Positions 7,196 through 14,632 of a stretch of 21,035 nucleotides of DNA are shown in pieces. Below the pieces are notes generated by a model. The model worked only from the letters and a program-made list of their open reading frames with translations. It was not told the origin of the DNA and did not search any database. The DNA is from an uncultured Clostridium sp. (lineage in GTDB: Bacteria; Bacillota; Clostridia; TANB77; CAG-508), in assembly GCA_900553695.1 (NCBI GenBank), contig USEM01000020.1:1-21035 (forward strand), given 5' to 3'. Each line of letters opens with the position of its first letter. The first letter of the stretch is position 1. Position numbers and translations under genes: made by a program.

Positions 7196-7396
7196 ATGGA
7201 CTATACCATACCTGAAAATTTAGGCAAGGAACTAGATGAACTCTTGACACCCATTTTAGGTAACCACTTTCAAATTGAAAGAAATCACCATGGGTTCTAC
7301 TTTATTCATGCTAGTTCCGGTCATGTTTTCACCATTCATGGTAATGAATCAGAAAAAAGGCATGAACACAAAGACTCTAACCACAAAATTGGTTAA
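7196..7396 (+). CDS. Hypothetical 66-aa protein
   Basis: 66 aa from ATG 7196, chosen because GGAGAGAGG (7177-7185) lies 10 nt upstream; an earlier ATG at 7172 overlaps that site. The protein is soluble, with no membrane segment, and rich in histidine (NHHG, HASSGH, IHGN, KRHEHKDSNH), ending in a very polar His/Lys tail. I do not recognise the family. Its own promoter and a convergent terminator argue that it is real. The histidines might bind metal; this is inference only. Confidence 0.72.
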   Translation: MDYTIPENLGKELDELLTPILGNHFQIERNHHGFYFIHASSGHVFTIHGNESEKRHEHKDSNHKIG

Positions 7397-7427
7397 TCTT
7401 TCCTAGCAGTTACGATTGTAACTAAAA

Positions 7428-7457
7428 AGCACATAAAGCTTAAAAACTCTATGTGCT
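7428..7457. terminator. Bidirectional terminator between the 66-aa orphan and murG
   Basis: 8-bp perfect stem (7428-7435 and 7450-7457) flanked by an A tract and a T tract. The murG stop (7449-7451) lies inside the right arm. A second small hairpin (AGTTAC/GTAACT, 7408-7423) follows the + gene. Confidence 0.78.
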
Positions 7458-8552
7458 CTTTTTTATTAGTTTTTCTATTTCTTTATAAATCTTTTCATTT
7501 ACATCTTTTATTGCAATTTTTTCTGCATTTTTTGCCATTTGAACTTGCTTTTGTTTATCTGTTATTATATTTTTTATTTCGTTGTTTAGTTTTTCTGATG
7601 ATAATTCTTTATCCAATACAATTCTTGCTGCATCTACGTTTGCTAGTACTCTTGCATTGTATTCTTGATGATTTTCTGTTGCATATGGATATGGTATAAA
7701 TATTGCAGGCTTGCCACATTTTGCAACTTCGGTTATTGTCATTGCTCCGCTTCTACTAACCACTAAATCTGCCAAATTTAAGACCTCTTCCATATTGTAT
7801 ATGTATGGCACTACTGCTGCGTTATATAGCTCTTTTATGCTGTTTCTTACTTCTTCATATTTCTTTTGTCCAACTGCCCAGATTATTTGGTAATCGCTAT
7901 TTAATTTGTTATTTATTATATCTATAAAGCATTTGTTTATTGACTCTGCTCCTTGGCTTCCTCCAAATACAGTAACCACTGGCAAATTATTATTTATTTT
8001 AAATTGCTTTTTAAGGGTTTGTTTTTGTTCTTCTGTTAAATCTATTTTATTAACTTTTGTTGGAGTTCCTGTAACTACAACATTTTTTGCCTTTGGAAGG
8101 CGTTTTTTTGCATCTTCAAAACCAACTAAAACCGTATCTGTTTTTTTAGATAAAACCTTTACTGCAACCCCTGGAAAAGCGTTGCTTTCATGTATTACTG
8201 TAGGTATTTTATATTTGAATGCTCCTGAAAATACAGGTCCACAAATATATCCACCTGTTCCTATTACAATATCTGGTTTTATTTTTTTTATTATATTTTT
8301 AGCCGTTTTGTAACTTTTCAAAGTTTTACATGCATTTTTAAAGTTACTTAAACTTATCTTTCTTCTAATTCCATATGCTTCAATGGTTTTTAATTTATAT
8401 CCGCTTCTTGGGACTAAATCATTTTCTAGCCCTCTTGGAGTACCAATAAAAGTTATATCAGCATTTGGATAATGCTTTTTTATTTCATTTGCTATTGCTA
8501 TTCCTGGGTTAATATGTCCACCTGTTCCAGCTGCTGCAATAATTACTTTCAT
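7449..8552 (-). CDS. murG: UDP-N-acetylglucosamine--N-acetylmuramyl-(pentapeptide) pyrophosphoryl-undecaprenol GlcNAc transferase
   Basis: 367 aa, normal length. MurG adds GlcNAc to lipid I to form lipid II on the inner face of the membrane. Family motifs are GTGGHINP (9-16), HESN (121-124), GGSQGA (197-202) and ENHQEYNA (293-300), in the expected GT-B order of a lipid acceptor domain followed by a UDP-GlcNAc domain. AGGAGG (8562-8567) is well spaced from the ATG. It is the last gene of the murE-mraY-ftsW-murG operon. The true ftsW stop (after the +1 shift) is at 8566, just inside the murG ribosome binding site, so the two are tightly coupled. Confidence 0.97.
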   Translation of the reverse strand: MKVIIAAAGTGGHINPGIAIANEIKKHYPNADITFIGTPRGLENDLVPRSGYKLKTIEAYGIRRKISLSNFKNACKTLKSYKTAKNIIKKIKPDIVIGTGGYICGPVFSGAFKYKIPTVIHESNAFPGVAVKVLSKKTDTVLVGFEDAKKRLPKAKNVVVTGTPTKVNKIDLTEEQKQTLKKQFKINNNLPVVTVFGGSQGAESINKCFIDIINNKLNSDYQIIWAVGQKKYEEVRNSIKELYNAAVVPYIYNMEEVLNLADLVVSRSGAMTITEVAKCGKPAIFIPYPYATENHQEYNARVLANVDAARIVLDKELSSEKLNNEIKNIITDKQKQVQMAKNAEKIAIKDVNEKIYKEIEKLIKKST

Positions 8553-8565
8553 AAAATATTTCCTC

Positions 8566-9742
8566 CTAAATTTTGCTTCCTTGCCTTGAGATATTCAGAA
8601 GCACTCCGGACTGCTGCAAGTAGAATTATAAGTGACGTTCCTCCATAACTAAAGAATGGCAAAGCTATTCCTGTTACTGGTATTGATGATGTTACAACTG
8701 CAATGTTCATTATTGCTTGGAACCCTATTAATGCTGTTATTCCACATGCTAGTAAACTTCCAAACATATCTGGTGCTTTCATAGAGATTAGTATTCCTCT
8801 CCAAATAAATATTGCAAATAATGCTATAACTAATATACACCCAACAAACCCTAGCTCCTCTGCTAAAACTGCAAATATATAGTCGTTATGTGGTTCTGAT
8901 ATGTATAAGTATTTTTGTCTACTGTTTCCAAGGCCTACTCCAAAAAGTCCCCCAGAACCAATTGCATATAGTCCTTGTATTATTTGCCAACCTGTATCTA
9001 ATGGATCTGCCCATGGGTTTGCGAATGCTATTAATCTTTTTAATCTATATGCACCTATTCCAAATTCCTTTGCAAGAACATATAATCCTGTTGAGCCAAT
9101 TACTGCTCCTGTTCCTCCAAAAATTGCAAAATGAGATACTTTGCAACCTGCCATAATCATCATAACTGATATTGTAATAATTATTATTGCTGAAGCACTT
9201 AAATGTGATTGTACAGCTAAAAGTATACCTATAGCTGGTGCTACAAAAAGTAATAATGGTTTAAAAAAGCCTTTTCCTAAGCTTTTTAGTTCTCCTCTAT
9301 GTATTGTAAGATATGCTGCAAAAAAGATTATTAACCCAAGTTTTGTAATCTCTGATGGCTGTATTGTTCTAAAAACCGGGAATTTTATCCATCTTAATGC
9401 ACCATTTACATTAACACCTATCCCAGGAATTAAAACTGCTGCAAGCCCTACTATTGAAATTACCCAAATTGGTTTATAAAATTTTGCAAGTATTTTATAA
9501 TCGATTTTTGATATTACATACATAACAAATAGACCAAGCCCTGCTGCTATTGCTTGTTTGTATGCATATGTGTAACTACTAGATGTAGATGAAAGCGACA
9601 TTGGTGAACTTGCAGAAAGTACCATTGTTATTCCCATTCCTAAAAGTATTAATACATCTAGAAACAATATAAAATCAAATGGTTTGTTTTTATCGCTTTG
9701 TTTGCGAACATTACTCGCTACTGCATTTGTTTTCGTTTTCAT
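8566..9742 (-). CDS. ftsW: SEDS peptidoglycan glycosyltransferase FtsW/SpoVE, with a +1 frameshift at CGG near the C-terminus
   Basis: A ten-segment membrane protein that polymerises lipid II. The first 378 codons run from ATG 9742 to CGG at 8606-8608. Typical motifs are GLGNSRQKY and EPHNDYIFAVLAEELGF, with SYGGTSLI near the end. In frame 0 the end would be RSASEYLKARKQ and so on, to a stop at 8549 overlapping murG, which is unlike the family. Skipping the C of CGG gives GVLLNISRQGSKI and a stop at 8566. The G-x-LLNISR tail is the conserved end of FtsW/SpoVE in Bacillota, so the shifted product of 391 aa is the likely protein. An AGAGAGGT ribosome binding site lies before the ATG. FtsW and SpoVE cannot be told apart; the position beside murG fits either. 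Confidence 0.9.
8606..8608 (-). other. CGG +1 frameshift site in ftsW
   Basis: Frame 0 reads GCA GTC CGG AGT GCT. Dropping the C reads GTC GGA GTG CTT CTG AAT ATC, that is VGVLLNI. Frame 0 stays open for 18 more codons, so gene callers would miss this site. Confidence 0.86.
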
Positions 9743-9779
9743 AAATACCTCTCTTATTTATATACTATGTTTCTTTTGT

Positions 9780-10761
9780 TTATATAGAACAAAGACCTAT
9801 AATGCAAAGCATTAGTGTGAATATGCAAAATATTGATACTACTTTGTTCTCGTTCCAGCCTGATAATTCAAAATGGTGATGCAATGGTGCCATTTTGAAT
9901 AATCTTTTTCCTCCAGTTTTTTTGAAATATATAACTTGCAATACTACTGATAGTGTTTCTACAACTGGTATTGCTGCTATTATTAGAAGTATTAGTGGCA
10001 TTTGTAAATACAAAGCCATTGCTGAGATTACACCTCCGTAATAATAACGAACCTGTATCTCCCATAAATACTTGTGCAGTGTTTAGGTTAAATATTAAAA
10101 AGCCTAAACATGCTCCAACTATAATGCTTCCAAATACTACAATTTCCTTAACATCTAAGATAATTGCAATTACTGTTAAGCAAGTTGTTATAATCGCTGA
10201 AACGCTTGTACTTAGTCCATCTATTCCATCTGTTAAATTTACTGCATTTGTTGTTCCAAGCATTACAAAAATTGCAAATGGAATATATGCAAGAACTGGC
10301 AATACTATTTCTTTTTTTGAGAAAGGAATTATTGTTGTTGTTCCTAAGTTTACACCTTTTAGTAAGTATAGTGTAAATAGCACAGCTATTATAAGTAGTC
10401 CAAGCATTTTTTCTGATGGTTTTAATCCTTTAGTATTTTTAAGTACTAGTTTTTTATAATCGTCTATAAAGCCAATAAGTCCAAAGCCTATTGATATAAG
10501 CAATAATGGGAACAGTCTTTTTCCAACTTCTGGGTCTGTTTTAGAATAATAAATATATCCACCTATTGTGCCTATAATTATTCCTGCTGCTATAATTATT
10601 CCTCCCATTGTTGGTGTTCCTTTTTTACCTAAATGGCTTTCTGGTCCATCATCTCTTTCTATTTGTCCTATTTTGAATTTTCTAAGTATAGGTATTATAA
10701 ATATTGCTAGAATTACTGTTGCGGCAAATGAAACAAACAGTATTCTTGTTTGGAAATACAA
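9780..10761 (-). CDS. mraY: Phospho-N-acetylmuramoyl-pentapeptide transferase, with a +1 frameshift at CGG
   Basis: MraY transfers phospho-MurNAc-pentapeptide to undecaprenyl phosphate to make lipid I. From TTG 10761 (AGGAGG 9-10 nt upstream, no ATG available) 241 codons run to CGG at 10036-10038. They include DDGPESHLGKKGTPTMGG, FIDDYKK, NAVNLTDGIDGL and FMGDTGSLLL. Skipping the C continues with GGVISAMALYLQ and then 79 codons from 10019 including MAPLHHHFE, the family signature, to TAA at 9780. The joined length is 326 aa, normal for the enzyme. Without the shift, the protein would lose its last membrane segments and the HHH motif and read through to 9868. Both halves are otherwise intact, and the gene is normally essential, so a pseudogene is unlikely. 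Confidence 0.93.
10036..10038 (-). other. CGG +1 frameshift site in mraY
   Basis: Frame 0 reads TTA TTA TTA CGG AGG TGT. Dropping the C reads TTA GGA GGT GTA ATC, giving GDTGSLLLGGVI, the strongly conserved MraY sequence. Confidence 0.9.
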
Positions 10762-10762
10762 T

Positions 10763-12223
10763 TTATATTACCTCCTTTATAATTTCTCTTTCGTCATAAT
10801 GATGTTTTATTCCATTTATTTCTTGATATGTTTCATGTCCTTTTCCAGCAAGTACTATTATATCATTTTTGCTTGCCATGTTAATTGCATATTTTATTGC
10901 TTCTGTTCTATTAACTATTTTTTTGTATTTTCCTTTTGCTTTTTTAGCTCCAACTTCTATTTCATTTACTATTGTATCTGGATCTTCTGTTCTTGGATTA
11001 TCTGAAGTTATTATTGTAAAGTCTGCGATGCTTGTTGAAATTTGTCCCATTATTGGTCTTTTAGTTTTATCTCTGTCTCCACCACAACCAAATACTGATA
11101 TTACTTTTCCTCTTGTATAGCTTTTTACAGCACTTAATATGCTTTGAAGACTTTCTGGTGAATGTGCATAATCAATCATTATTGTTAAACCTTTTTTGTT
11201 ATCAACAAGTTCGCTTCTTCCTGGAACTCTAACATTTAATAAAGCTTCTTTTATTGTTTCTGCATCTACTCCTAATTTACTTACAACACTTATTGCTGCT
11301 AAAGAATTATAAACACTAAATCTTCCTGGAATTCCTGTTTTTACTCTTTCATTTTTCCCATTTATTTTAACTTTAAAATCTACACTTGAGTTTGTTATTG
11401 TTATATCTTTTGCAATTAGGTCTGCTTCGTTATCTATACCATAAGATTTTATGTTCTTTTCTGGTAATAATTTTTTTATTTTTGATACTCTAAAATCATC
11501 TGCATTAATAAAGCTTGCTTTACTTCTTTCTATTAGTTTTAATTTTGAATTAAAGTAATCTTCCATATCTGGGTGTTCGTGGTCGCTTATATGGTCTTCT
11601 GAGAAGTTTGTAAATACACCTATATCAAAGTCACAACCATCTACTCTATGTAATTTTAACGCTTGTGAAGAAACTTCCATAATGGCATATTCTGCACCTG
11701 CTTCTACCATATCACTAAATAACTTTTGTAGTTCTAAGCTATCTGGTGTAGTACGTGAACTTTCACCTAAGTTCTTCCCACATATATAGTTTGCAACTGT
11801 TCCAATTAGCCCTACTTTTTTACCTTGTGTTTCTAATATTGCTTTAATCATAAATGTTGTTGTTGTTTTACCTTTTGTTCCTGTTACACCTATTAGTTTA
11901 AGCTTTTTTGATGGGTTTTTGTAAAAATTACATGCTACTTTTGCTGCTGCAATTCTTGTATCTGGTGCCATAATAATTGTTACATCATCTGTTACATCTT
12001 CTTTGCTTATTTTAGCACCTTCTTGTACCATAATAGCAGAAGCTCCGTTTTCTATTGCTTGTTTTATATATTTATGTCCATCTGTTGCAAAACCACTTAT
12101 TGCAATGAACATAGTATTTTTACTTACTTTTCTTGAATCACTTTCTATTGCTTGAATGTCTAAATCAAGGTTACCTCTAGCTTTTAAACCTTCTATACCT
12201 GAAATAATAGATTTTAACTCCAT
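10763..12223 (-). CDS. murE: UDP-N-acetylmuramoyl-L-alanyl-D-glutamate--2,6-diaminopimelate ligase
   Basis: 486 aa from ATG 12223; the open frame reaches a TTG at 12238, but GGGAGG lies between and fixes the start at the ATG. MurE is the cytoplasmic ATP-dependent ligase that adds the third residue of the peptidoglycan stem. Motifs are the ATP-binding GTKGKTTT (115-122), EVSSQ and NFSEDHISDH in the central domain, and DNPRTEDP (408-415). DNPR marks meso-diaminopimelate rather than lysine specificity. It is first in the operon, with a promoter at 12260-12288, and its last codons contain the mraY ribosome binding site. murF and murD, which often follow murE, are absent here and must be elsewhere. 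Confidence 0.96.
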   Translation of the reverse strand: MELKSIISGIEGLKARGNLDLDIQAIESDSRKVSKNTMFIAISGFATDGHKYIKQAIENGASAIMVQEGAKISKEDVTDDVTIIMAPDTRIAAAKVACNFYKNPSKKLKLIGVTGTKGKTTTTFMIKAILETQGKKVGLIGTVANYICGKNLGESSRTTPDSLELQKLFSDMVEAGAEYAIMEVSSQALKLHRVDGCDFDIGVFTNFSEDHISDHEHPDMEDYFNSKLKLIERSKASFINADDFRVSKIKKLLPEKNIKSYGIDNEADLIAKDITITNSSVDFKVKINGKNERVKTGIPGRFSVYNSLAAISVVSKLGVDAETIKEALLNVRVPGRSELVDNKKGLTIMIDYAHSPESLQSILSAVKSYTRGKVISVFGCGGDRDKTKRPIMGQISTSIADFTIITSDNPRTEDPDTIVNEIEVGAKKAKGKYKKIVNRTEAIKYAINMASKNDIIVLAGKGHETYQEINGIKHHYDEREIIKEVI

Positions 12224-12259
12224 CTTTATTCCTCCCAATAATTCATTTTACCATTATCT

Positions 12260-12288
12260 ATTATAATATCTTTTTTCAAATTTGTATA
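12260..12288 (-). promoter_or_regulatory. Probable SigA promoter of the murE-mraY-ftsW-murG operon
   Basis: TATAAT (12260-12265) with a weaker TATACA (12283-12288) 17 bp upstream on the minus strand. The leader would be about 30 nt. Confidence 0.62.
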
Positions 12289-12333
12289 GGTTTTTGGTAA
12301 AATTTGTACATTTTTTAATTAAGTATATAATTT

Positions 12334-12377
12334 TATAAAGCAAAATAGAACCTTGATTTAGGTTAGATATTTATTGC
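12334..12377. repeat. Decayed copy of the AGAACC hairpin element
   Basis: The 20 bases from 12334 (TATAAAGCAAAATAGAACCT) also occur at 14411-14430, where they form the left side of the terminator after the Spo0E-like gene. Here the right arm is degenerate (AGGTTAGAT), so the hairpin is weak. Confidence 0.55.
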
Positions 12378-12386
12378 TGTAAAAAA

Positions 12387-12414
12387 ACAAATTGCAAAAA
12401 TGTTTGCAATTTGT
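12387..12414. repeat. 10/8/10 palindrome, copy 2 (probable terminator of the Rpn-like gene)
   Basis: Perfect 10-nt arms ACAAATTGCA (12387-12396) and complement (12405-12414) with an 8-nt loop, followed by a T run on the minus strand. It lies 18 nt past the stop of the Rpn-like gene, so it can act as its terminator. The other copies are at 892-919 and 14351-14378. Confidence 0.75.
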
Positions 12415-12431
12415 AATATAAACGTAATATT

Positions 12432-12743
12432 CTATTTTAATTTTTCAATTTCGTCTATGCTTAAACCTGTTACTTTGCTAATGAGTTCTATATTGACATT
12501 TTCTTTCAACATGTTTTGGGCTATTTCTATGTTTCTCTCATTTTTGCCTGCAGCCTTACCTTTAGCCTCGCCTTCTACCATACCATCTGCTTTTCCATCA
12601 ATATACCCAGAATATCTTATATTCATTTCATCTCTTATGGCTTTTAAGCGTAATTCATATAACTCCCTATCTTCTGGGTTCATTGCTAATTTTTCTAGCT
12701 CTTTCTTTGCTTTTTCTATTTCTTCATTCTTACTCTCAGCCAT
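12432..12743 (-). CDS. Stand-alone C-terminal domain of an Rpn-family (PD-(D/E)XK recombination-promoting nuclease) protein
   Basis: 103 aa. It matches only the tail of Rpn / PDDEXK-transposase-like proteins: a charged helix with KLAMNPEDRELYELRLKAI, a glycine/lysine/glutamate-rich linker (DGKADGMVEGEAKGKAAGK), then the end helices (IAQNMLKENVNIELISKVTG and SIDEIEKL). The roughly 200-residue nuclease domain is absent and no remains of it are visible upstream. It has its own GAGGAGG ribosome binding site 11 nt before the ATG and a promoter (12800-12828), so it looks expressed rather than dead. In enteric bacteria the Rpn C-terminal domain is made separately from an internal start and blocks the nuclease; this could be an orphan of that kind (inference). 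A decayed remnant is the alternative. Confidence 0.75.
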   Translation of the reverse strand: MAESKNEEIEKAKKELEKLAMNPEDRELYELRLKAIRDEMNIRYSGYIDGKADGMVEGEAKGKAAGKNERNIEIAQNMLKENVNIELISKVTGLSIDEIEKLK

Positions 12744-12799
12744 CTATATCTTATCCTCCTCATCACATATTAGTTATACTTTGTCTTATAGGCACATCT

Positions 12800-12828
12800 A
12801 TTGTAACATATATTTTTTAGTTCTTCAA
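12800..12828 (-). promoter_or_regulatory. SigA-type promoter of the Rpn-like gene
   Basis: TTGAAG (12823-12828), 17-bp spacer, TACAAT (12800-12805) on the minus strand, about 50 nt before the ATG at 12743. Confidence 0.68.
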
Positions 12829-12966
12829 TATTTTGAGATTATTTTTTCGATAAAAAATTTTTAGATAAAATCATATTTTGAACTTTGGTTTGACCTTCTA
12901 GAAATTTGGTCAAAGATTATAATTACAATGTAACTAATATACCACACAAACCCATAAATTGCAACA

Positions 12967-13009
12967 AAAATCGTTCGTCAAATTTTTACATTTTTCGACA
13001 AACGATTTT
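12967..13009 (-). terminator. Intrinsic terminator of the LRR surface protein gene
   Basis: Arms 12967-12982 and 12994-13009 (AAAATCGTT core, G-U pairs only) with an 11-nt loop, then TTTTTG on the minus strand; 41 nt after the stop. Confidence 0.8.
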
Positions 13010-13050
13010 ATTTATTATTGGTTTAGAGCTATCCTAATTTTTACTAAACT

Positions 13051-14289
13051 CTAAAGTGACTTCATCTGTTCTTCGGTTACGACCTCAACAGTTGTTCTAG
13101 ATTCATCAATTTCTGCCTCAACTCTTGTTTTCATTATATCATTTAATACATAAATTTTGGAATTAGTAGCTAAAGTATAAAAAGCCGTTCCTCTAACGGT
13201 TGCATTTGTTGCTAACACTTTAACTTTAGATAAATCTGTACAGAAATGAAATACATCGTATCCTATACTTGTTACACCATTTGGTATTGTTACACTTGAT
13301 AAACTCGTGCATTTAAAAAATGCACTATCTCCTATGTTTGTTACACTGTTTGGTATTGTTACGCTTGATAAACTCGTACATTCTTTAAATGTTTCATCTT
13401 CTATGCTTGTTACACTGTTTGGTATTGTTACGCTTGATAAACTCGTACATTCTTCAAATGCTCTGGCTCCTATACTTGTTACACTGCTTGGTATTGTTAC
13501 GCTTGTTAAACTTGCACATCTATCAAATGCTTGAATTCCTATGCTTTTTACATTTTCAGGAATCTTTATACTTGTTAAGTTTGTGCAATACATAAATGCA
13601 TATTCATCTATGCTAGTTATTTCACTTGAAAGAATAACTTTTTTTAAACCTGTATCTCCTCCAAATGCATATCCTCCTATATTTTTTATTCCTTTACCTA
13701 CAACAATTTTGCTTACATATGGCATAATGCATGTATCACTTGCGCCCATCATATACATTGCTGTTGACTTATGCCAACCGGTTGCTCCTGTTATATTATT
13801 TCCTTCTGTTGTCATCAATGCTCCCATTGTGCCTGTACCTTCAATTACTAAATTGTATTCATCTCCTTCATTAAATGTACATGTTTTACCATTAAACTCA
13901 AAACTACTTGGAGTTATCTTGCTTCCTGTTTTATATAGTTTTGCTACTATATCTCCTTCGGCTGTTCCACCTTCTTCTATTGTATCACTCCAACTTCCTC
14001 CATCTGCACATGTCCATGCCATTACCCAGCCATCTGGGTCATATTGCTCATTGCCTTCTATATAGTCTTCTATACTAGCATATTTCTTTCCATTAATTTC
14101 AATTGTTCCTCCATTTGATTCTTCTTCTGCAGCTTTACTATATTTATTTACTGTTTTTTCTGCTGTTCCTATTAAATTACTTTTTATTAATACATTTACA
14201 CTTACCGCTACTAATATTAGCATTACTATTATTGTAATTATTAACGCAACTAGCGTAATTCCCTTGTTTTGTTTTAATTTTTTCTCCAT
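13051..14289 (-). CDS. BspA-like leucine-rich-repeat surface protein with a type IV pilin-like N-terminus
   Basis: 412 aa. The N-terminus KQNKGITLVALIITIIVMLI has the prepilin layout: short basic leader, glycine, then a hydrophobic helix, with alanine instead of glutamate at +5. A spacer (about 60-190) is followed by LRR_5/BspA-type repeats of 23 residues with consensus VTIPNSVTSIG-x-x-AF-x-x-C-x-SL-x-S (about 200-350), then a short C-terminal domain. At DNA level the repeat is tandem with a 69-bp period (13283, 13352, 13421, 13490). No sortase motif or cell wall binding repeat is seen. AGGAGGAG precedes the ATG. The protein is probably membrane-held through the pilin-like helix and displays the repeats outside. 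Function unknown; similar proteins bind host or other bacterial surfaces. The nearly identical repeats point to copy-number change by recombination. Confidence 0.88.
   Translation of the reverse strand: MEKKLKQNKGITLVALIITIIVMLILVAVSVNVLIKSNLIGTAEKTVNKYSKAAEEESNGGTIEINGKKYASIEDYIEGNEQYDPDGWVMAWTCADGGSWSDTIEEGGTAEGDIVAKLYKTGSKITPSSFEFNGKTCTFNEGDEYNLVIEGTGTMGALMTTEGNNITGATGWHKSTAMYMMGASDTCIMPYVSKIVVGKGIKNIGGYAFGGDTGLKKVILSSEITSIDEYAFMYCTNLTSIKIPENVKSIGIQAFDRCASLTSVTIPSSVTSIGARAFEECTSLSSVTIPNSVTSIEDETFKECTSLSSVTIPNSVTNIGDSAFFKCTSLSSVTIPNGVTSIGYDVFHFCTDLSKVKVLATNATVRGTAFYTLATNSKIYVLNDIMKTRVEAEIDESRTTVEVVTEEQMKSL
13283..13558 (-). repeat. Tandem 69-bp repeats coding for 23-residue LRRs
   Basis: Units start at 13283, 13352, 13421 and 13490, exactly 69 bp apart. 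The second and third are nearly identical over GGTATTGTTACGCTTGATAA. More diverged units lie on both sides. Confidence 0.85.
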
Positions 14290-14332
14290 TTAAAAAACTC
14301 CTCCTTTGTTTGCTTCTCAAATTTTCATTTTT

Positions 14333-14361
14333 ATTCTATAATAAAAAGTTACAAATTGCAA
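14333..14361 (-). promoter_or_regulatory. Probable SigA promoter of the LRR surface protein gene
   Basis: TTGCAA (14356-14361), 17-bp spacer, TAGAAT (14333-14338) on the minus strand. The -35 lies inside copy 3 of the 10/8/10 palindrome. Confidence 0.58.
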
Positions 14362-14378
14362 GTGTTTTTGTAATTTGT
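14351..14378. repeat. 10/8/10 palindrome, copy 3
   Basis: Arms 14351-14360 and 14369-14378 with loop AGTGTTTT. One G-U mismatch. Almost the same loop (AGTATTTT) occurs in copy 1 at 892-919. Here it lies upstream of a gene and overlaps a promoter, so it is not simply the terminator of the gene next to it. Confidence 0.7.
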
Positions 14379-14419
14379 AATATAATTGTAATAATTAATA
14401 ACAAGCCTATATAAAGCAA

Positions 14420-14447
14420 AATAGAACCTAAAGACTTAGGTTCTATT
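14420..14447 (-). terminator. Intrinsic terminator of the Spo0E-like gene
   Basis: Perfect 12-bp stem (14420-14431 and 14436-14447) with a 4-nt loop, followed by TTGCTTT on the minus strand. The stop codon lies inside the first arm of the RNA. Confidence 0.82.
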
Positions 14448-14586
14448 GCTTTATTGTTTCCTTATAATACTTTGTTATTAGTTCATCTAATTTTACACTT
14501 AACTTATATACTACTTCATAATCTTCTCCGTTTATAATACTATTATTTAGTTCTTCTCGTAACTTAAGGATTTGTTTATTTAACAT
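14443..14586 (-). CDS. Spo0E-like aspartyl-phosphate phosphatase (47 aa)
   Basis: A 47-aa gene: MLNKQILKLREELN to the tail YYKETIKQ. It fits the Spo0E-like family, short two-helix proteins that dephosphorylate Spo0A~P and so hold back sporulation. The signature S-x-x-LD is present as LSVKLDELI (residues 29-37), preceded by the usual I-x-x-LR-x-x-L (6-13) and followed by YY. The length is typical of short family members. GGGGAG lies about 7 nt before the ATG. A good promoter (14633-14661) and terminator make it a single-gene unit. It is consistent with the presence of sigK in the same window. Confidence 0.87.
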   Translation of the reverse strand: MLNKQILKLREELNNSIINGEDYEVVYKLSVKLDELITKYYKETIKQ

Positions 14587-14632
14587 TCTAAGCACTCCCC
14601 TTTTTTCTATTGTTTGTCTTCTGCTTGTTAAT

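Larger units (their letters stand above)
12744..13050. other. 307-bp intergenic region between the LRR gene and the Rpn-like gene
   Basis: It holds the terminator of the LRR gene (12967-13009), an imperfect inverted repeat TTTGACC-12-GGTCAAA (12889-12914) around a TTCTAGAA core, and the promoter of the Rpn-like gene (12800-12828). I see no coding sequence. Confidence 0.7.

Noticed and set aside
8549..8605. Frame-0 C-terminus of FtsW (RSASEYLKARKQ and so on)
   Set aside because: It does not resemble FtsW/SpoVE ends, while the +1 reading gives the conserved LLNISR tail.
12870..12914. CtsR-type operator around GGTCAAA near 12889-12914
   Set aside because: CtsR sites are direct heptad repeats with a 3-bp gap; here the heptads are inverted with a 12-bp gap and the second direct copy is degenerate.
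13541..14065. Long + strand open frames opposite real genes (such as 13541-14065, 12400-12864, 10568-11005, 9953-10459, 2265-2714)
   Set aside because: They mirror genes with recognisable products, have low-complexity composition and no ribosome binding site or promoter.
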